Notes: generated by a model from the sequence alone, not told the origin. A stretch of 64,000 bases of DNA from Flavobacterium sp. RSP15 (GCF_003968755.1 NZ_RYDL01000001.1:124001-188000); one strand, 5' to 3'. Shown: positions 1-9,172, counted from the stretch's first letter. A program made the numbers and translations.

Positions 1-1
1 C

Positions 2-844
2 GGAAAACTACTAGTTGAAGACCAGACACTTTTCAAAGGAGCAAATGTAAGACTAAAAGGAGCAGAGGTTGAAAGCGGAGTCATTGCCATGGCGGCTGAA
101 ACTTATCTTTCCTCGGCAGCAGTAGGCTTTCTAGCCGGAATAGGCTGTGCGGAAGTTTGGGTATATTCACCTCCAAAAGTGGCTATTATCCTTACCGGAA
201 ATGAATTGCAAGAACCAGGTAGGCCTTTAGATTTTGGTCAGGTTTATGAAGCCAATTCCGTTCAGTTAAAAGCAGTTTTAAATAAAATTGGCGTCAAAGA
301 TATTACAGTACAAACTGCTGAAGATCAGATTGAAGTATTACAGGACGTTTTGCAAAAAGCGCTTGACACTCATGATATTGTTCTTTTGAACGGTGGCGTT
401 AGTGTGGGCGATTATGATTTTGTGCCTCTTGTGGCGCAGCGGTGTGGTGTCGAGCAACAATTTCACAAAATCAAGCAGAAGCCCGGGAAGCCTTTGTTTT
501 TTGGAACAAAAAAAGACAAATTGATTTTTGGACTTCCTGGAAATCCTTCGTCTTCGCTGACTTGTTTTTACGAGTATGTGTTACCAGCACTTGAAAATCG
601 TATGGGCTTGACTAATAGCTTGACGGAAATTACCGCTAGGGTTACACATGATTATCCTAAAGCTTCGGGATTAACACATTTTCTAAAGGCCTCGTATAGC
701 AATGGAACAGTAACTCCCTTGCATGCACAAGAATCTTTCCGTTTGCACTCTTTTGCTCAGGCGAATTGCTTTATTGTTTTGCCGGAAGAATCAAAAGGTT
801 GCCTAGCCGGAGAAGAAGTTGCCGTTCATCTCCTGCCTGGATAA
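2..844 (+). CDS. moeA: Molybdopterin molybdenumtransferase MoeA (5' end missing)
   Basis: The reading frame is open from base 2, so this is the C-terminal about 280 residues of a protein whose start lies before the window. MoeA inserts molybdate into adenylylated molybdopterin, the last step of Moco synthesis in the cytoplasm. Seen: the MoCF fold signature NGGVSVGDYDFV and the later GLPGNPSSS loop, followed by the C-terminal beta domain typical of MoeA. E. coli MoeA is about 411 residues, so roughly a third is missing. It heads a run of Moco genes (moaD, moeB, moaE) that continues to 3695, interrupted by a TauE-type permease. The only internal ATG near the edge, at 89, is not the true start because coding continues upstream. 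Confidence 0.93.
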   Translation, partial: GKLLVEDQTLFKGANVRLKGAEVESGVIAMAAETYLSSAAVGFLAGIGCAEVWVYSPPKVAIILTGNELQEPGRPLDFGQVYEANSVQLKAVLNKIGVKDITVQTAEDQIEVLQDVLQKALDTHDIVLLNGGVSVGDYDFVPLVAQRCGVEQQFHKIKQKPGKPLFFGTKKDKLIFGLPGNPSSSLTCFYEYVLPALENRMGLTNSLTEITARVTHDYPKASGLTHFLKASYSNGTVTPLHAQESFRLHSFAQANCFIVLPEESKGCLAGEEVAVHLLPG

Positions 845-899
845 TACTTGTTTCAAAAAAAACAATATTTTTACTATTTATCCCTAACTCATTAAATGA

Positions 900-1634
900 A
901 TGTCTATAGAAGTATTTTACATAATTCTTTTTTTTGTTGCTTTCTTATATGCTTCGGTCGGTCATGGTGGTGCCAGTGGCTATCTGGCGCTAATGGCACT
1001 TTATGGTATTGCTCCTGAAGAAATGAAACCGACTGCTTTAGTGCTCAATCTTTTTGTTTCCGTAACTTCTTTTGCACACTATTATCGTGGAGGATTTTTC
1101 TCAAAGAAAATGTTTATTCCAATTGCAGCAGCGTCTATTCCCATGGCCTTTATTGGCGGAATGATTACCGTTGAAGAAACGGTTTACAAGCGAATTTTGG
1201 GAGTGTTATTGCTTTTTCCTATTCTTCGTTTTTTCTTTTTCAAAAATGTAGAAGATTGTCAATTGAGGCCCCGTACTGTTTCCGTAGCAATTATTAGTGG
1301 AGGAATCGTGGGCTTGCTGTCGGGAATGATTGGTATTGGAGGAGGTATTTTGCTTTCACCCCTTTTATTACTGTTGCAATGGACCAATCAAAAACAGACT
1401 GCGGCCATAAGTGCGGCATTCATATTTGTGAATTCTCTAGCGGGGCTAGGTGGTATGCTCACACGAGGTATTACATTCACGGGAGATATGGCTCTGTTTG
1501 TTGGTGTAGCTTTGGTCGGAGGATTTTTGGGTGCTTATTTAGGTTCTAAGAAATTTAATGCTACTATTCTGAAATATGTACTGGCTGTAGTTTTACTGTT
1601 GGCTTCCTATAAATTAGTGTTTTCAAAAGCTTAG
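900..1634 (+). CDS. TauE/SafE family sulfite exporter-like permease
   Basis: A 244-residue integral membrane protein with about seven or eight hydrophobic segments and the internal repeat of the TauE/SafE (DUF81) family. The two signature loops are visible: GHGGASGY near residue 22 and GMIGIGGGILLSP near residue 140. Family members move small sulfur anions such as sulfite or sulfoacetate across the inner membrane; the substrate here cannot be read from sequence. It sits between moeA and moaD, 55 bases after moeA on the same strand. Sulfur is needed for the molybdopterin dithiolene, so a sulfur-related role is plausible, but that is inference. Confidence 0.85.
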   Translation: MSIEVFYIILFFVAFLYASVGHGGASGYLALMALYGIAPEEMKPTALVLNLFVSVTSFAHYYRGGFFSKKMFIPIAAASIPMAFIGGMITVEETVYKRILGVLLLFPILRFFFFKNVEDCQLRPRTVSVAIISGGIVGLLSGMIGIGGGILLSPLLLLLQWTNQKQTAAISAAFIFVNSLAGLGGMLTRGITFTGDMALFVGVALVGGFLGAYLGSKKFNATILKYVLAVVLLLASYKLVFSKA

Positions 1635-1919
1635 TTATGTGTAAATTAGGAGTAATTATATTCTTAATAGGTTTAAGTATAGATAAAGGATTTTTAAAAT
1701 TAATTTTGCTTAAATTTAGACATTAGTATTAATGATGATTTATGGCTCATAAATGTTTGATAATTCAGAATCACAACGCATAATTAAAAAAATATTCAGA
1801 ACGTTTAGCGGAATTTTGCATTAAGATGTTTTGGATAAAGATAGATTTATTGTAATTTCCCCAAACGCCCGTATTTGAAAAAATCATAAAAAATCAGACT
1901 TAGCAAATATTATCTACAT
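1635..1919. other. Intergenic spacer before moaD
   Basis: 285 AT-rich bases between the TauE-type gene and moaD. I see no ORF, no clear TAnnTTTG element and no strong hairpin. The spacer suggests that moaD-moeB-moaE is a separate transcription unit from moeA-tauE. Confidence 0.5.
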
Positions 1920-2147
1920 ATGAAAATTAAAATTATAGCATTTGGTTCGATTACAGCGATTATGGGAAAAGAAATTTGCCTGCACGCTACTGACATCGTG
2001 TCTATGAAAGAAGCTTTAGAGCAACTTTTTCCAGAATTGTCGGATCGTAAATATGCGGTAGCAGTCAACATGAAATTAGTAGGAACAAATGTTTTATTTG
2101 GTCAAAATGATACGGTAGCACTTATGCCACCTTATTCAGGAGGATAA
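1920..2147 (+). CDS. moaD: Molybdopterin synthase sulfur carrier subunit MoaD
   Basis: A 75-residue beta-grasp protein of the MoaD/ThiS type. It ends in the required C-terminal Gly-Gly (PPYSGG), the residue that is adenylylated by MoeB and converted to a thiocarboxylate, which then donates sulfur to precursor Z in molybdopterin synthase. Size matches the family (about 75-85 residues). The next gene, moeB, begins one base after the stop codon, and moaE follows, so the three genes that act on one another are translationally linked. Confidence 0.93.
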   Translation: MKIKIIAFGSITAIMGKEICLHATDIVSMKEALEQLFPELSDRKYAVAVNMKLVGTNVLFGQNDTVALMPPYSGG

Positions 2148-2148
2148 T

Positions 2149-3255
2149 ATGGAAAATTATAACTCCCGATATTCCCGCCATTATTCACTTCAAGATTTTG
2201 GAACTAAAGGACAGCAAAAACTGGAGAAAGCCAAGGTGCTTGTGATAGGAGCGGGTGGTTTGGGATGTCCAGTCTTGCAGTATCTTGTTGCCTCTGGGAT
2301 TGGTACCATTGGCATTGTAGATCATGATATCATATCCTTAAGCAACCTACAACGACAGGTTTTATACACGACGGATGACATTGGTAAAGACAAAGCCACA
2401 GTTGCATGCAAAAGACTACTAAGCCTCAATCCTGAAATTAGTATTACGGGCTATGCCATTGCACTTAGTTCTAAAAATGCAATAAAACTCATCCGTGCCT
2501 ATGATATTATAGTGGATTGCACTGATAATTTTGCATCCCGCTATTTGATAAACGATGCCTGTGTCTTGTTAGAGAAGCCTTTGGTTTTTGGTGCTATTTA
2601 TCAATATGAAGGGCAAGTGGCTGTTTTTAATATTGAAGATGAAAATAAGAACAAGACGAACTACCGCCATTTGTTTCCTAAACCTCCAAAACCGGATGAA
2701 GTTCAAAATTGCAATGAAGCGGGTGTTTTAGGCGTTTTACCCGGGATCATCGGGTTGATGCAGGCTGGGGAAGTGATTAAATTACTTACAGGAATAGGGG
2801 AGGTATTGGTTAATAGACTTCTTACATTCAGTTTGCTTAATTATGAACTGTATGTCATTGAAATTAATATGGAAGTTTCCGTTTCTGATTTGATACCTCA
2901 AGATCAAAGTGGCTTTGAAGCGACAGATTATAATTGGCTTTGTGGATTTTCAATTTCTGAAATTGAAACCCTTTCTGCTATTGATTTTTTAGACCAAGTT
3001 TCCAACAATGATACTATTGTAATCGATGTCCGGGAAAAGGACGAGCTTCCTAAAGCTGATTTCAAATATTGTGCTCTTCCCTTATCCGGGCTGAGTGAAA
3101 AAATTCCAGAAATTAGTGAACGTACGATTCTATTATTCTGCCAAAGTGGAAAGCGAAGCTTGATAGCAGGGGCACTTTTATTAGAAAAATTTGGAACGAC
3201 CAAAAAAATAAGCCACTTAAAAGACGGCATCAATGCATTAAAAGAACTTAAATAA
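2149..3255 (+). CDS. moeB: MoeB/ThiF-type adenylyltransferase with C-terminal rhodanese domain
   Basis: A 368-residue fusion. Residues 1 to about 255 form an E1-like domain: the nucleotide loop GAGGLGCPVL, the NLQRQVLY arginine motif and the acceptor cysteine C188 in NCNEAGVLG. Residues about 280-368 form a rhodanese domain with the active-site loop CQSGKRS (C331), as in MoeZ-type proteins that both adenylylate and sulfurate MoaD. Odd: the zinc-binding CxxC pairs of E. coli MoeB are absent; the usual CYRC position reads NYRH and no second CxxC is found. It lies between moaD and moaE; its stop and the moaE start overlap by one base (TAATG). Confidence 0.92.
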   Translation: MENYNSRYSRHYSLQDFGTKGQQKLEKAKVLVIGAGGLGCPVLQYLVASGIGTIGIVDHDIISLSNLQRQVLYTTDDIGKDKATVACKRLLSLNPEISITGYAIALSSKNAIKLIRAYDIIVDCTDNFASRYLINDACVLLEKPLVFGAIYQYEGQVAVFNIEDENKNKTNYRHLFPKPPKPDEVQNCNEAGVLGVLPGIIGLMQAGEVIKLLTGIGEVLVNRLLTFSLLNYELYVIEINMEVSVSDLIPQDQSGFEATDYNWLCGFSISEIETLSAIDFLDQVSNNDTIVIDVREKDELPKADFKYCALPLSGLSEKIPEISERTILLFCQSGKRSLIAGALLLEKFGTTKKISHLKDGINALKELK

Positions 3256-3695
3256 TGATCAAAAAAATCAAAAATATTTTCATTGAAGGAGCTATTCCTC
3301 CATTATTTATAGCAGATAGCATTGCAAAACATGCGACTAAAAAAGATATTGGAGCGCACAGTATTTTCCTGGGTCAGATTCGGGAAGATGTTGTTGATGG
3401 CAAAACAGTGAAAGCTATTGAATATAGTGCTTATGAAGCGATGGCGTTAGAAAAAATGCAGGAAATCAGGGAAGAGCTATTTTCTAAATATGAGTTGAGC
3501 TGTATGCATGTGCATCACAGTCTTGGAGTGGTCAATGCGGGTGAAATATGCCTGTTTGTTTTCACTTCTTCTAAGCACAGAAACATTGCCATGGAAGCCT
3601 GTAATGAAATTGTAGAACGCGTAAAAGCAGAACTTCAGATTTGGGGAAAAGAAATTTTTAATGACCGATCCCATCAGTGGAAAATAAATAGCTAA
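3255..3695 (+). CDS. moaE: Molybdopterin synthase catalytic subunit MoaE
   Basis: A 146-residue protein of the MoaE family, the large subunit of the MoaD2-MoaE2 synthase that turns precursor Z into molybdopterin. Seen: the central GxxR-type loop (FLGQIRED) followed by AIEYSAYEAMA, the HHSLGVVNAGE motif and the paired lysines in the VKAELQIWGKE segment, which match the two catalytic lysines of E. coli MoaE. Size matches the family (about 140-150). It overlaps the moeB stop by one base. It ends 46 bases before a convergent cysteine desulfurase. Confidence 0.93.
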   Translation: MIKKIKNIFIEGAIPPLFIADSIAKHATKKDIGAHSIFLGQIREDVVDGKTVKAIEYSAYEAMALEKMQEIREELFSKYELSCMHVHHSLGVVNAGEICLFVFTSSKHRNIAMEACNEIVERVKAELQIWGKEIFNDRSHQWKINS

Positions 3696-3741
3696 ATATG
3701 ATTTTCGTACTTTGATTAAATCCGATTTAGAACATACTATT

Positions 3742-4881
3742 TTATGACTTTAATAGCCGTGTTAATTCGGAAACGGTAGCAATTGTCAATTCAATTTCTG
3801 CTAAAGTGGTAAATTTTCCTAAGCTAAATCGGATCGAAGATAAGGCATTTTCATCTGTAAGACCCAATGCTTTCAAGACATGTGAAGGTTCTGATGTAAC
3901 AGCCGAACAGGCCGAACCATTAGAAACGGAAATATTTTGCAAAGCAAGAATAAGATTTTCAGAATTCACGCCTGGAAAGCAAATATTGGTCGTATTGTAA
4001 AGACGATTTGTTTGCGAACCATTGACAAAAGATGCGGGTATTTTCAATAGTTCCCTTTCAAGTAAGTCTCGCATTATTGTTATCCTATCTCTGTCCTTTT
4101 CCATTTCTAAGCTTGCAATTTCGCAGGCTTTGCCAAGTCCGATGATTCCCGGAACATTTAAAGTACCACTTCGTTTGCTGTTTTGCTGACCACCTCCAGT
4201 GATTTGACTCGTTAATTTTGCTTTTATTTTTTTGGAAACAAATAATGCACCGATGCCTTTTGGTCCATAAAATTTATGTGCAGAAAGAGACAGAAGGTCA
4301 ATGCCTAAATCAACGACATTAATTGGAATTTTTCCTATAGCCTGAGTGGCATCGCACAGGAAATAGGCTTCTTTAGATTTAGCAATTTCCCCGATTTTTT
4401 TAATATCCTGGAGTGTCCCCGTTTCGTTATTTGCCATCATGACAATTACTAGTGCAGTTTCTTCGGTCACGGCTGCTGTAAGAAGGTCTAGGTCTAAAAT
4501 ACCATCCTTATTGACGCCCAAATAGCTGACTTTGTATCCGATGGTTTCTAGGTGAAGGCAAGTATCTAAAACGGCTTCGTGCTCTGTAATTACAGTAACA
4601 ATATGTTTGCGTTTTTCGTTTGCAAGTCCCTTGATTGCAAGATTTATTGCTTCTGTTGCACCTGAGGTAAAAATAATATCGTTTGGTTTTGCTTGAATTA
4701 GTTCCGCTGTTTGCCATCTGGCCTGTTCGACTGCTTCTTTCACCGTTAATCCAGCCAGGTGGCTACTGTTTGCATTGGCATAAAAATTAGTGAAATAGGG
4801 AAGCATGGCATCAAGCACCCGATCGTCAATACGCGTTGTTGCATTATTATCTAAATAGATTTTTTCTTGGATAAGTGACAT
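3742..4881 (-). CDS. Cysteine desulfurase (NifS/IscS-like, class V aminotransferase)
   Basis: A 379-residue PLP enzyme that takes sulfur from cysteine as a persulfide. Seen: N-terminal YLDNNATTR, the SGATEAIN phosphate loop, the PLP lysine K203 in SAHKFYGPKG, and the mobile-loop cysteine C325 in NGSACSAV. Length is typical for IscS/NifS without a C-terminal scaffold-binding extension. It lies between two molybdenum loci: the moaD-moeB-moaE genes (convergent) and iorB (same strand, 182 bases upstream). Since MoeB-rhodanese needs a persulfide and IorB-type enzymes need a sulfurated Moco, this desulfurase may feed sulfur to either; that is inferred from position only. A housekeeping Fe-S or tRNA role remains possible. 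Confidence 0.88.
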   Translation of the reverse strand: MSLIQEKIYLDNNATTRIDDRVLDAMLPYFTNFYANANSSHLAGLTVKEAVEQARWQTAELIQAKPNDIIFTSGATEAINLAIKGLANEKRKHIVTVITEHEAVLDTCLHLETIGYKVSYLGVNKDGILDLDLLTAAVTEETALVIVMMANNETGTLQDIKKIGEIAKSKEAYFLCDATQAIGKIPINVVDLGIDLLSLSAHKFYGPKGIGALFVSKKIKAKLTSQITGGGQQNSKRSGTLNVPGIIGLGKACEIASLEMEKDRDRITIMRDLLERELLKIPASFVNGSQTNRLYNTTNICFPGVNSENLILALQNISVSNGSACSAVTSEPSHVLKALGLTDENALSSIRFSLGKFTTLAEIELTIATVSELTRLLKS

Positions 4882-5014
4882 TTAAACTAGTGTTGTAAAG
4901 TAGGTTTTATGCTTATTTAGTTCTTTTGTGAGTTTTTAAGAATCTGCTTTTGCGGAGCATAGGAATTAAAAAAGAGCTTGTAATTGCCATCACCTTCAAA
5001 GGTAGAAAATTTAA

Positions 5015-5046
5015 CCAGAATCATTTTGAAGTTTTAACGATTCTGG
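5015..5046 (-). terminator. Possible weak hairpin terminator after iorB
   Basis: Arms CCAGAATC (5015-5022) and GATTCTGG (5039-5046) are perfect 8-base complements around a 16-base loop, just past the iorB stop. The run following it on the minus strand is AT-rich but not a clean T-tract, so it may end or only attenuate transcription. Confidence 0.35.
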
Positions 5047-5062
5047 CTAAAAAAAAAGGGCA

Positions 5063-7228
5063 TTATACTGTTGCCAGACTAAACGGTAATTTTCGTATTC
5101 TTTTGCCTGTCAGGTCAAAAATGGCATTTGTCAACGCTGGTGCAAAAGGAGGAAGACCGGGTTCTCCAACTCCGCCTGCATCTTCTTCATTGTCTATAAT
5201 ATACACTTCTATTTGTGGAATATCCGTAATACGAGGCATTGGGTAATCATAAAAATTATTTTGTTCTACTATACCATCCTTAAATGTTATTTCATGTATT
5301 GTTGCCGCACCCAGACCCATGACGATGGAACCTTCAACCTGCGCGCGAATAATATCCGGATTTACATACCAGCCACAATCTATGACGGCCCAAACATTAT
5401 CTATTTTTACACCTCCAGAGGCATTTTTTGAAACTTTTACAATGTGTCCTACCGTTGATTTGAAACATTCAGTGATGGCTACACCATAGCCTTCATTTTT
5501 ACTTCTTTTTTTCCAGCCGGAGACTTCTTCCATTTTGTCAATTAGTTTTTGGCATCTCTCATCCTGTAGATGAGCTCTTCTAAAATCCAGCGGATCCGCG
5601 CCAGCTTCTGCAGCCATTTCATCCATAAAACTTTCAAACGCAAATCCGTTTGTAGAAGCATACACTGAACGCCACCACATTGTTGGTAGTGGTGTTTCAA
5701 AGGGAACATCTGAAATGCTTAAATTTTTGATACTCGCATAATAGGGTTCAAGGAATCCTTCGCTGGTACTATCATTAGGAACGTCTTTCTTTCCTCCACT
5801 CCAGTGGTCGTTATTTTGGCCTGCCATTCTAAATTTAAGCGCTTCAATTTTCCCGCCTTTTACTGCACCTTCACAACGATAAGAGATTCCTGGTCGGTAA
5901 GGGCCCTGCTTAAGGTCATCCTCTCGTGTCCAAACTACCTGAACCGGAGCTCCAATTTCTTTTGAAATCAATACCGCTTCATGAGGATAATCGGTAAAGG
6001 CTTTTCTTCCAAAACCACCACCGAGGAAAGTCATATTTACAATTACCTTTTCTTTTGCAATTCCCATTTGGGTGCTTATAAAATCCTGAACCCATCCAGG
6101 TGCTTGAATCGGACCCCAAATTTCTACAGTATCTCCTTGGAAATTGGCAATACAATTCAGCGGTTCCATACAGCTATGGGATTGGTATGGGGTCTGGTAG
6201 ATTACATCCAGTTTCTTATTTGATTTTTCTATGATTGCAGTAGGATCACCTTGAGATTTAAGAGGCAATCCTTCCTTCGTTTTTATAAATTCTTCCTGGC
6301 GTTTGAATATTTCGGGACTGTTTACATGTTCAAATCCAGTATCATCCCATTCAACTATTAAAGCCTTTTTTCCCTGCATCGCTGCCCAAGTCGAATCAGC
6401 CACAACGGCGACTCCTTCCCGAATGGTATTGTGCACCACCATTTTTACCACAAAAATCTGTTTTACCCCAGGAATTTTTTTTGCCACGGAATCATCAAAA
6501 CTTTTTACTGTTCCACGAAGTCTTGGATTTCGTTCTACGGCTGCATAGAGCATGCCTGGAATCTTTTTATCGAGGCCAAAAATAGCAGTCCCATTTGTTT
6601 TCATGGGCGTATCCAAACGGTGTAATGGCTGGCGGATAAGCTTATATTCGGATATTTTTTTGAGTTTAGGATTTTTAGGAGCTTCTAATTTTGAAGCTTG
6701 GGTTGCCAGTTCACCATAGTGTTTATTTTTGCCAGAAGGCCTGTGAATAACATGTCCTGCTTCGGCATAGCAATCGTCAACGGATACATTCCATTGGAGT
6801 GCAGCTGCGGCAATCAGCATTTCACGTGCCGTGGCGCTCAATTTTAGTAATTTTTTGTACGCGGATCTTATGGTTGAGCTACCACCAGTAATCTGGTTTC
6901 CGTATTTTTTTTCATTTCCTTGGGCAAATACTACGTCTATATCTTTTAAATTTACTTCTAGTTCTTCGGCTATAATTTGCGGAATGGAATGATAGGCACC
7001 CTGACCCATTTCGGCACGGTGACTCACTATGGTTACTTTTCCGGAGGTATTGATGAGTATCCAGGCGCACATTTCAATATCAGCTGCTGTTAAATCGGAT
7101 GGTTTTATTAAAGTTGGAACTGTATCGCCGGGTAAATAAAACCCCATACAAAGAGCAGCCCCACCCAAACCAGTAAGTTTGAGAAAGCTTCGTCTTGTAT
7201 TTACTAAATTGTTTTTTGAATCCATCAT
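5063..7228 (-). CDS. Periplasmic molybdenum hydroxylase large subunit (IorB-like, xanthine dehydrogenase family)
   Basis: A 721-residue Moco-binding subunit related to isoquinoline 1-oxidoreductase beta and aldehyde dehydrogenases of the same class. The N-terminus has a twin-arginine signal (RRSFLKLTGLGGAALC, residues about 13-28), so folded cofactor-loaded enzyme is likely exported. Seen later: TGGSSTIRSAYKKL, GGGFGRKAFTDYP and, near residue 685, GVGEPGLPPFAPA, which carries the family's active-site glutamate. Length is normal for IorB (about 720-750). It is the last gene of a minus-strand operon iorA, cytochrome c, iorB. The physiological substrate (aldehyde, N-heterocycle) cannot be told from sequence. 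No XdhC-type chaperone is seen in the window. Confidence 0.9.
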   Translation of the reverse strand: MMDSKNNLVNTRRSFLKLTGLGGAALCMGFYLPGDTVPTLIKPSDLTAADIEMCAWILINTSGKVTIVSHRAEMGQGAYHSIPQIIAEELEVNLKDIDVVFAQGNEKKYGNQITGGSSTIRSAYKKLLKLSATAREMLIAAAALQWNVSVDDCYAEAGHVIHRPSGKNKHYGELATQASKLEAPKNPKLKKISEYKLIRQPLHRLDTPMKTNGTAIFGLDKKIPGMLYAAVERNPRLRGTVKSFDDSVAKKIPGVKQIFVVKMVVHNTIREGVAVVADSTWAAMQGKKALIVEWDDTGFEHVNSPEIFKRQEEFIKTKEGLPLKSQGDPTAIIEKSNKKLDVIYQTPYQSHSCMEPLNCIANFQGDTVEIWGPIQAPGWVQDFISTQMGIAKEKVIVNMTFLGGGFGRKAFTDYPHEAVLISKEIGAPVQVVWTREDDLKQGPYRPGISYRCEGAVKGGKIEALKFRMAGQNNDHWSGGKKDVPNDSTSEGFLEPYYASIKNLSISDVPFETPLPTMWWRSVYASTNGFAFESFMDEMAAEAGADPLDFRRAHLQDERCQKLIDKMEEVSGWKKRSKNEGYGVAITECFKSTVGHIVKVSKNASGGVKIDNVWAVIDCGWYVNPDIIRAQVEGSIVMGLGAATIHEITFKDGIVEQNNFYDYPMPRITDIPQIEVYIIDNEEDAGGVGEPGLPPFAPALTNAIFDLTGKRIRKLPFSLATV

Positions 7229-7269
7229 ACTTTAGAAATTATTTATTTTACAATACTCTGGTTTAGAAA

Positions 7270-7893
7270 TTATTTGGCGGGAGCATATGCACCGTTATTT
7301 AGCCATGTCAGCCATTCTTTTTTAAACTCTGCATGGGTCAGTGGCGGTAGGCTGCGGCCTTCGCCCGGATTCCATCCTGCAAGAACAAAAGCATCATCAG
7401 CATGTTTTTTGAGTTTATTAATATCCATATGTCCGTTTTTAGATGGATCCATTAATTGTTTTGCCAGCTGGTGTGCTGTTCTGCCTTCAAAAACCATTTT
7501 CATATCAGCAGGTGGCAAGTGCCAGTCTGAATTTCCTGGTGGTGTATGTAATCCAGGTGTATTTTGAGTTTGGTGGCAATTCGTACATTTCATGGCATAT
7601 AATCCTCTTCCGTCACTACCGCGTTTAGGAGCCATGACATGTAAATGACTGTCTTCTCCTTGCAACGGAACGTCACCAATAGGGTGGCAGTTCACGCAGC
7701 GGGGGCTCATTAAAACTTTATAAACCTTTTGGAATGCTTTTACAGAGGCAATGCTGTCCTTGATGATTACAGTAGGATTAATATTTATATATTCACTTTC
7801 ATCCTCGGGTTTTAATGTCCAGCCTAATGCAACTGCACTAACGAGCAAAAAAAAGAGAATAGCAGCCGTTTTATTTTTTTGGAATGAAGCCAT
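7270..7893 (-). CDS. Exported c-type cytochrome, two heme-binding motifs
   Basis: A 207-residue protein with an N-terminal hydrophobic segment (residues about 9-25) acting as signal or anchor. Two CxxCH heme motifs are visible, CVNCH at residues 66-70 and CTNCH at 103-107, plus several methionines and histidines that could serve as distal ligands. It lies between iorA and iorB on the same strand (41 bases before iorB, 66 after iorA). IorAB-type enzymes in the periplasm commonly pass electrons to such a cytochrome, so this is probably the electron acceptor of the hydroxylase. I do not recognise a named family beyond cytochrome c. Confidence 0.85.
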   Translation of the reverse strand: MASFQKNKTAAILFFLLVSAVALGWTLKPEDESEYININPTVIIKDSIASVKAFQKVYKVLMSPRCVNCHPIGDVPLQGEDSHLHVMAPKRGSDGRGLYAMKCTNCHQTQNTPGLHTPPGNSDWHLPPADMKMVFEGRTAHQLAKQLMDPSKNGHMDINKLKKHADDAFVLAGWNPGEGRSLPPLTHAEFKKEWLTWLNNGAYAPAK

Positions 7894-7959
7894 AATAAAT
7901 AGATTATGTTAAGAGAGGAATATCCTCCAAGAATTTGATTTAGTATATTGAAGTATCTT

Positions 7960-8427
7960 TTATCTTTTATCTTTTTCTTGTAATTGTGCGGCTAAATGAA
8001 TGGCTTTTCTTACACGAGGATAGGTTCCGCATCGACAAATATTTCCTGACATCGCGTCATCAATATCCTTATCAGTCGGTTTTGGATTTTCTCTCAATAA
8101 CACTGCAGCTGACATGATTTGGCCGGAATGGCAGTATCCGCATTGGGGTACATCCATTTCATTCCATGCCAGTTGCGCTGGATGGTCATTATGTAAAGAC
8201 AAGCCTTCAATTGTGGTTATTTTTTTTCCTTCGGCCCTGCTGACTTTTGTTACGCAGGATCGAACTGCTTCTCCATCAAGATGCAACACGCATGCTCCGC
8301 ACTGTGCAACACCACAACCAAATTTTGTTCCAGTCAGACCCAGTGTGTCCCTTACTACCCATAGTAGAGGCATGTCCGGACTTACATCAACTTGATAGGT
8401 TTTATTATTTACGTTTAATGTTATCAT
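7960..8427 (-). CDS. (2Fe-2S)-binding small subunit of the molybdenum hydroxylase (IorA-like)
   Basis: A 155-residue electron-transfer subunit. The plant-type ferredoxin cluster ligands are in [16 protein letters not shown] (N-terminal half), and the alpha-helical domain carries the second cluster in [10 protein letters not shown] and [11 protein letters not shown], as in IorA, CoxS and CutS. No signal peptide is seen; such subunits are usually carried across by the Tat signal of the partner IorB. It is the first gene of the operon with the cytochrome and IorB, so it probably relays electrons from the Moco to heme. Confidence 0.93.
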   Translation of the reverse strand: MITLNVNNKTYQVDVSPDMPLLWVVRDTLGLTGTKFGCGVAQCGACVLHLDGEAVRSCVTKVSRAEGKKITTIEGLSLHNDHPAQLAWNEMDVPQCGYCHSGQIMSAAVLLRENPKPTDKDIDDAMSGNICRCGTYPRVRKAIHLAAQLQEKDKR

Positions 8428-8804
8428 AAGTACTTGAAATTAGATTAAAGATCAATAGACAGTTTCATGAAAATAGGTAAAAAAATATCTAATGTCTAAA
8501 CTTACTAAAAAAAATAAAGGGTTTCTAATATTAACACTAAATTTAACGAAAATTAAATACAGTATTATTATTATTAACTCGCTTTTACTATTGTAAAAAC
8601 AGGTTTTATACCTGATAATGAGCTAATAAGTGTATTTTTTAGTTTTATGTTATGGTTTTGTTAATCCAAATTATGATTTAAAGGTGCAGTGCTAATTTAT
8701 TGCTTGTATAATTAGTTACTTTTACCCAACAACAGATATTTATAAAACTTTGAAAGGGCGTATTTAAATACTAAATTCTATAAAATTTTAAAACAAATTG
8801 AACA
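8428..8804. other. Intergenic region between divergent iorA and a small membrane protein gene
   Basis: 377 very AT-rich bases that must hold two divergent promoters. I find no perfect TAnnTTTG on either strand; the nearest match for the plus-strand gene is TACTTTTA around 8712-8720. A small hairpin CAGGT/ACCTG lies near 8608-8622. A 34-codon plus-strand ORF near 8491 has the composition of noise. Confidence 0.45.
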
Positions 8805-9131
8805 ATGAAGTTTACAACAATCACACTTGGTACTAACAAAATTGAAGTTTTTAATTCTTTCATCGGAAAAGAAACTATCGTATTGAACGGAAACGTAGTT
8901 TCGGAAAAAAATTCGATAACCGGAGCTACACATCATTTTAAAATGATTGAAAATGAGCAAGAAGTAGCCTGTAAATTTATTTTTGGGTACGGTGCTAATG
9001 GAGTGGTGATGAGTTTATACAAAGACAACAAACCAGTAATTGAGTCCCAAAGAAGTATGTTCTTTGGATTCGTATTAATTACGCTTCTTACTTTTGGGTT
9101 TGTATTTTTTTATACTTTACTCTTTCACTGA
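8805..9131 (+). CDS. Small membrane-anchored protein of unknown function
   Basis: A 108-residue protein I do not recognise. Residues 1 to about 80 look soluble and beta-rich (short alternating hydrophobic strands, KFTTITLGTNKIEVFNS and on). The last 25 residues (FFGFVLITLLTFGFVFFYTLL) form one membrane helix, so it is a tail-anchored type protein with its body probably in the cytoplasm. It is a single-gene unit: divergent from iorA and convergent with the RND outer-membrane gene. Function unknown. Confidence 0.7.
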   Translation: MKFTTITLGTNKIEVFNSFIGKETIVLNGNVVSEKNSITGATHHFKMIENEQEVACKFIFGYGANGVVMSLYKDNKPVIESQRSMFFGFVLITLLTFGFVFFYTLLFH

Positions 9132-9172
9132 GAAAGTCCACTACTTAAATATTGGAATCCGAATTAAAAGAC

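Noticed and set aside
4950..5246. Plus-strand 98-codon ORF
   Set aside because: Its second half is the antisense of the iorB 3' end and it lacks any motif; it is a shadow frame.
8491..8595. 34-codon plus-strand ORF in the iorA upstream region
   Set aside because: Low-complexity Ile/Leu/Lys content, no promoter match; expected by chance in AT-rich DNA.
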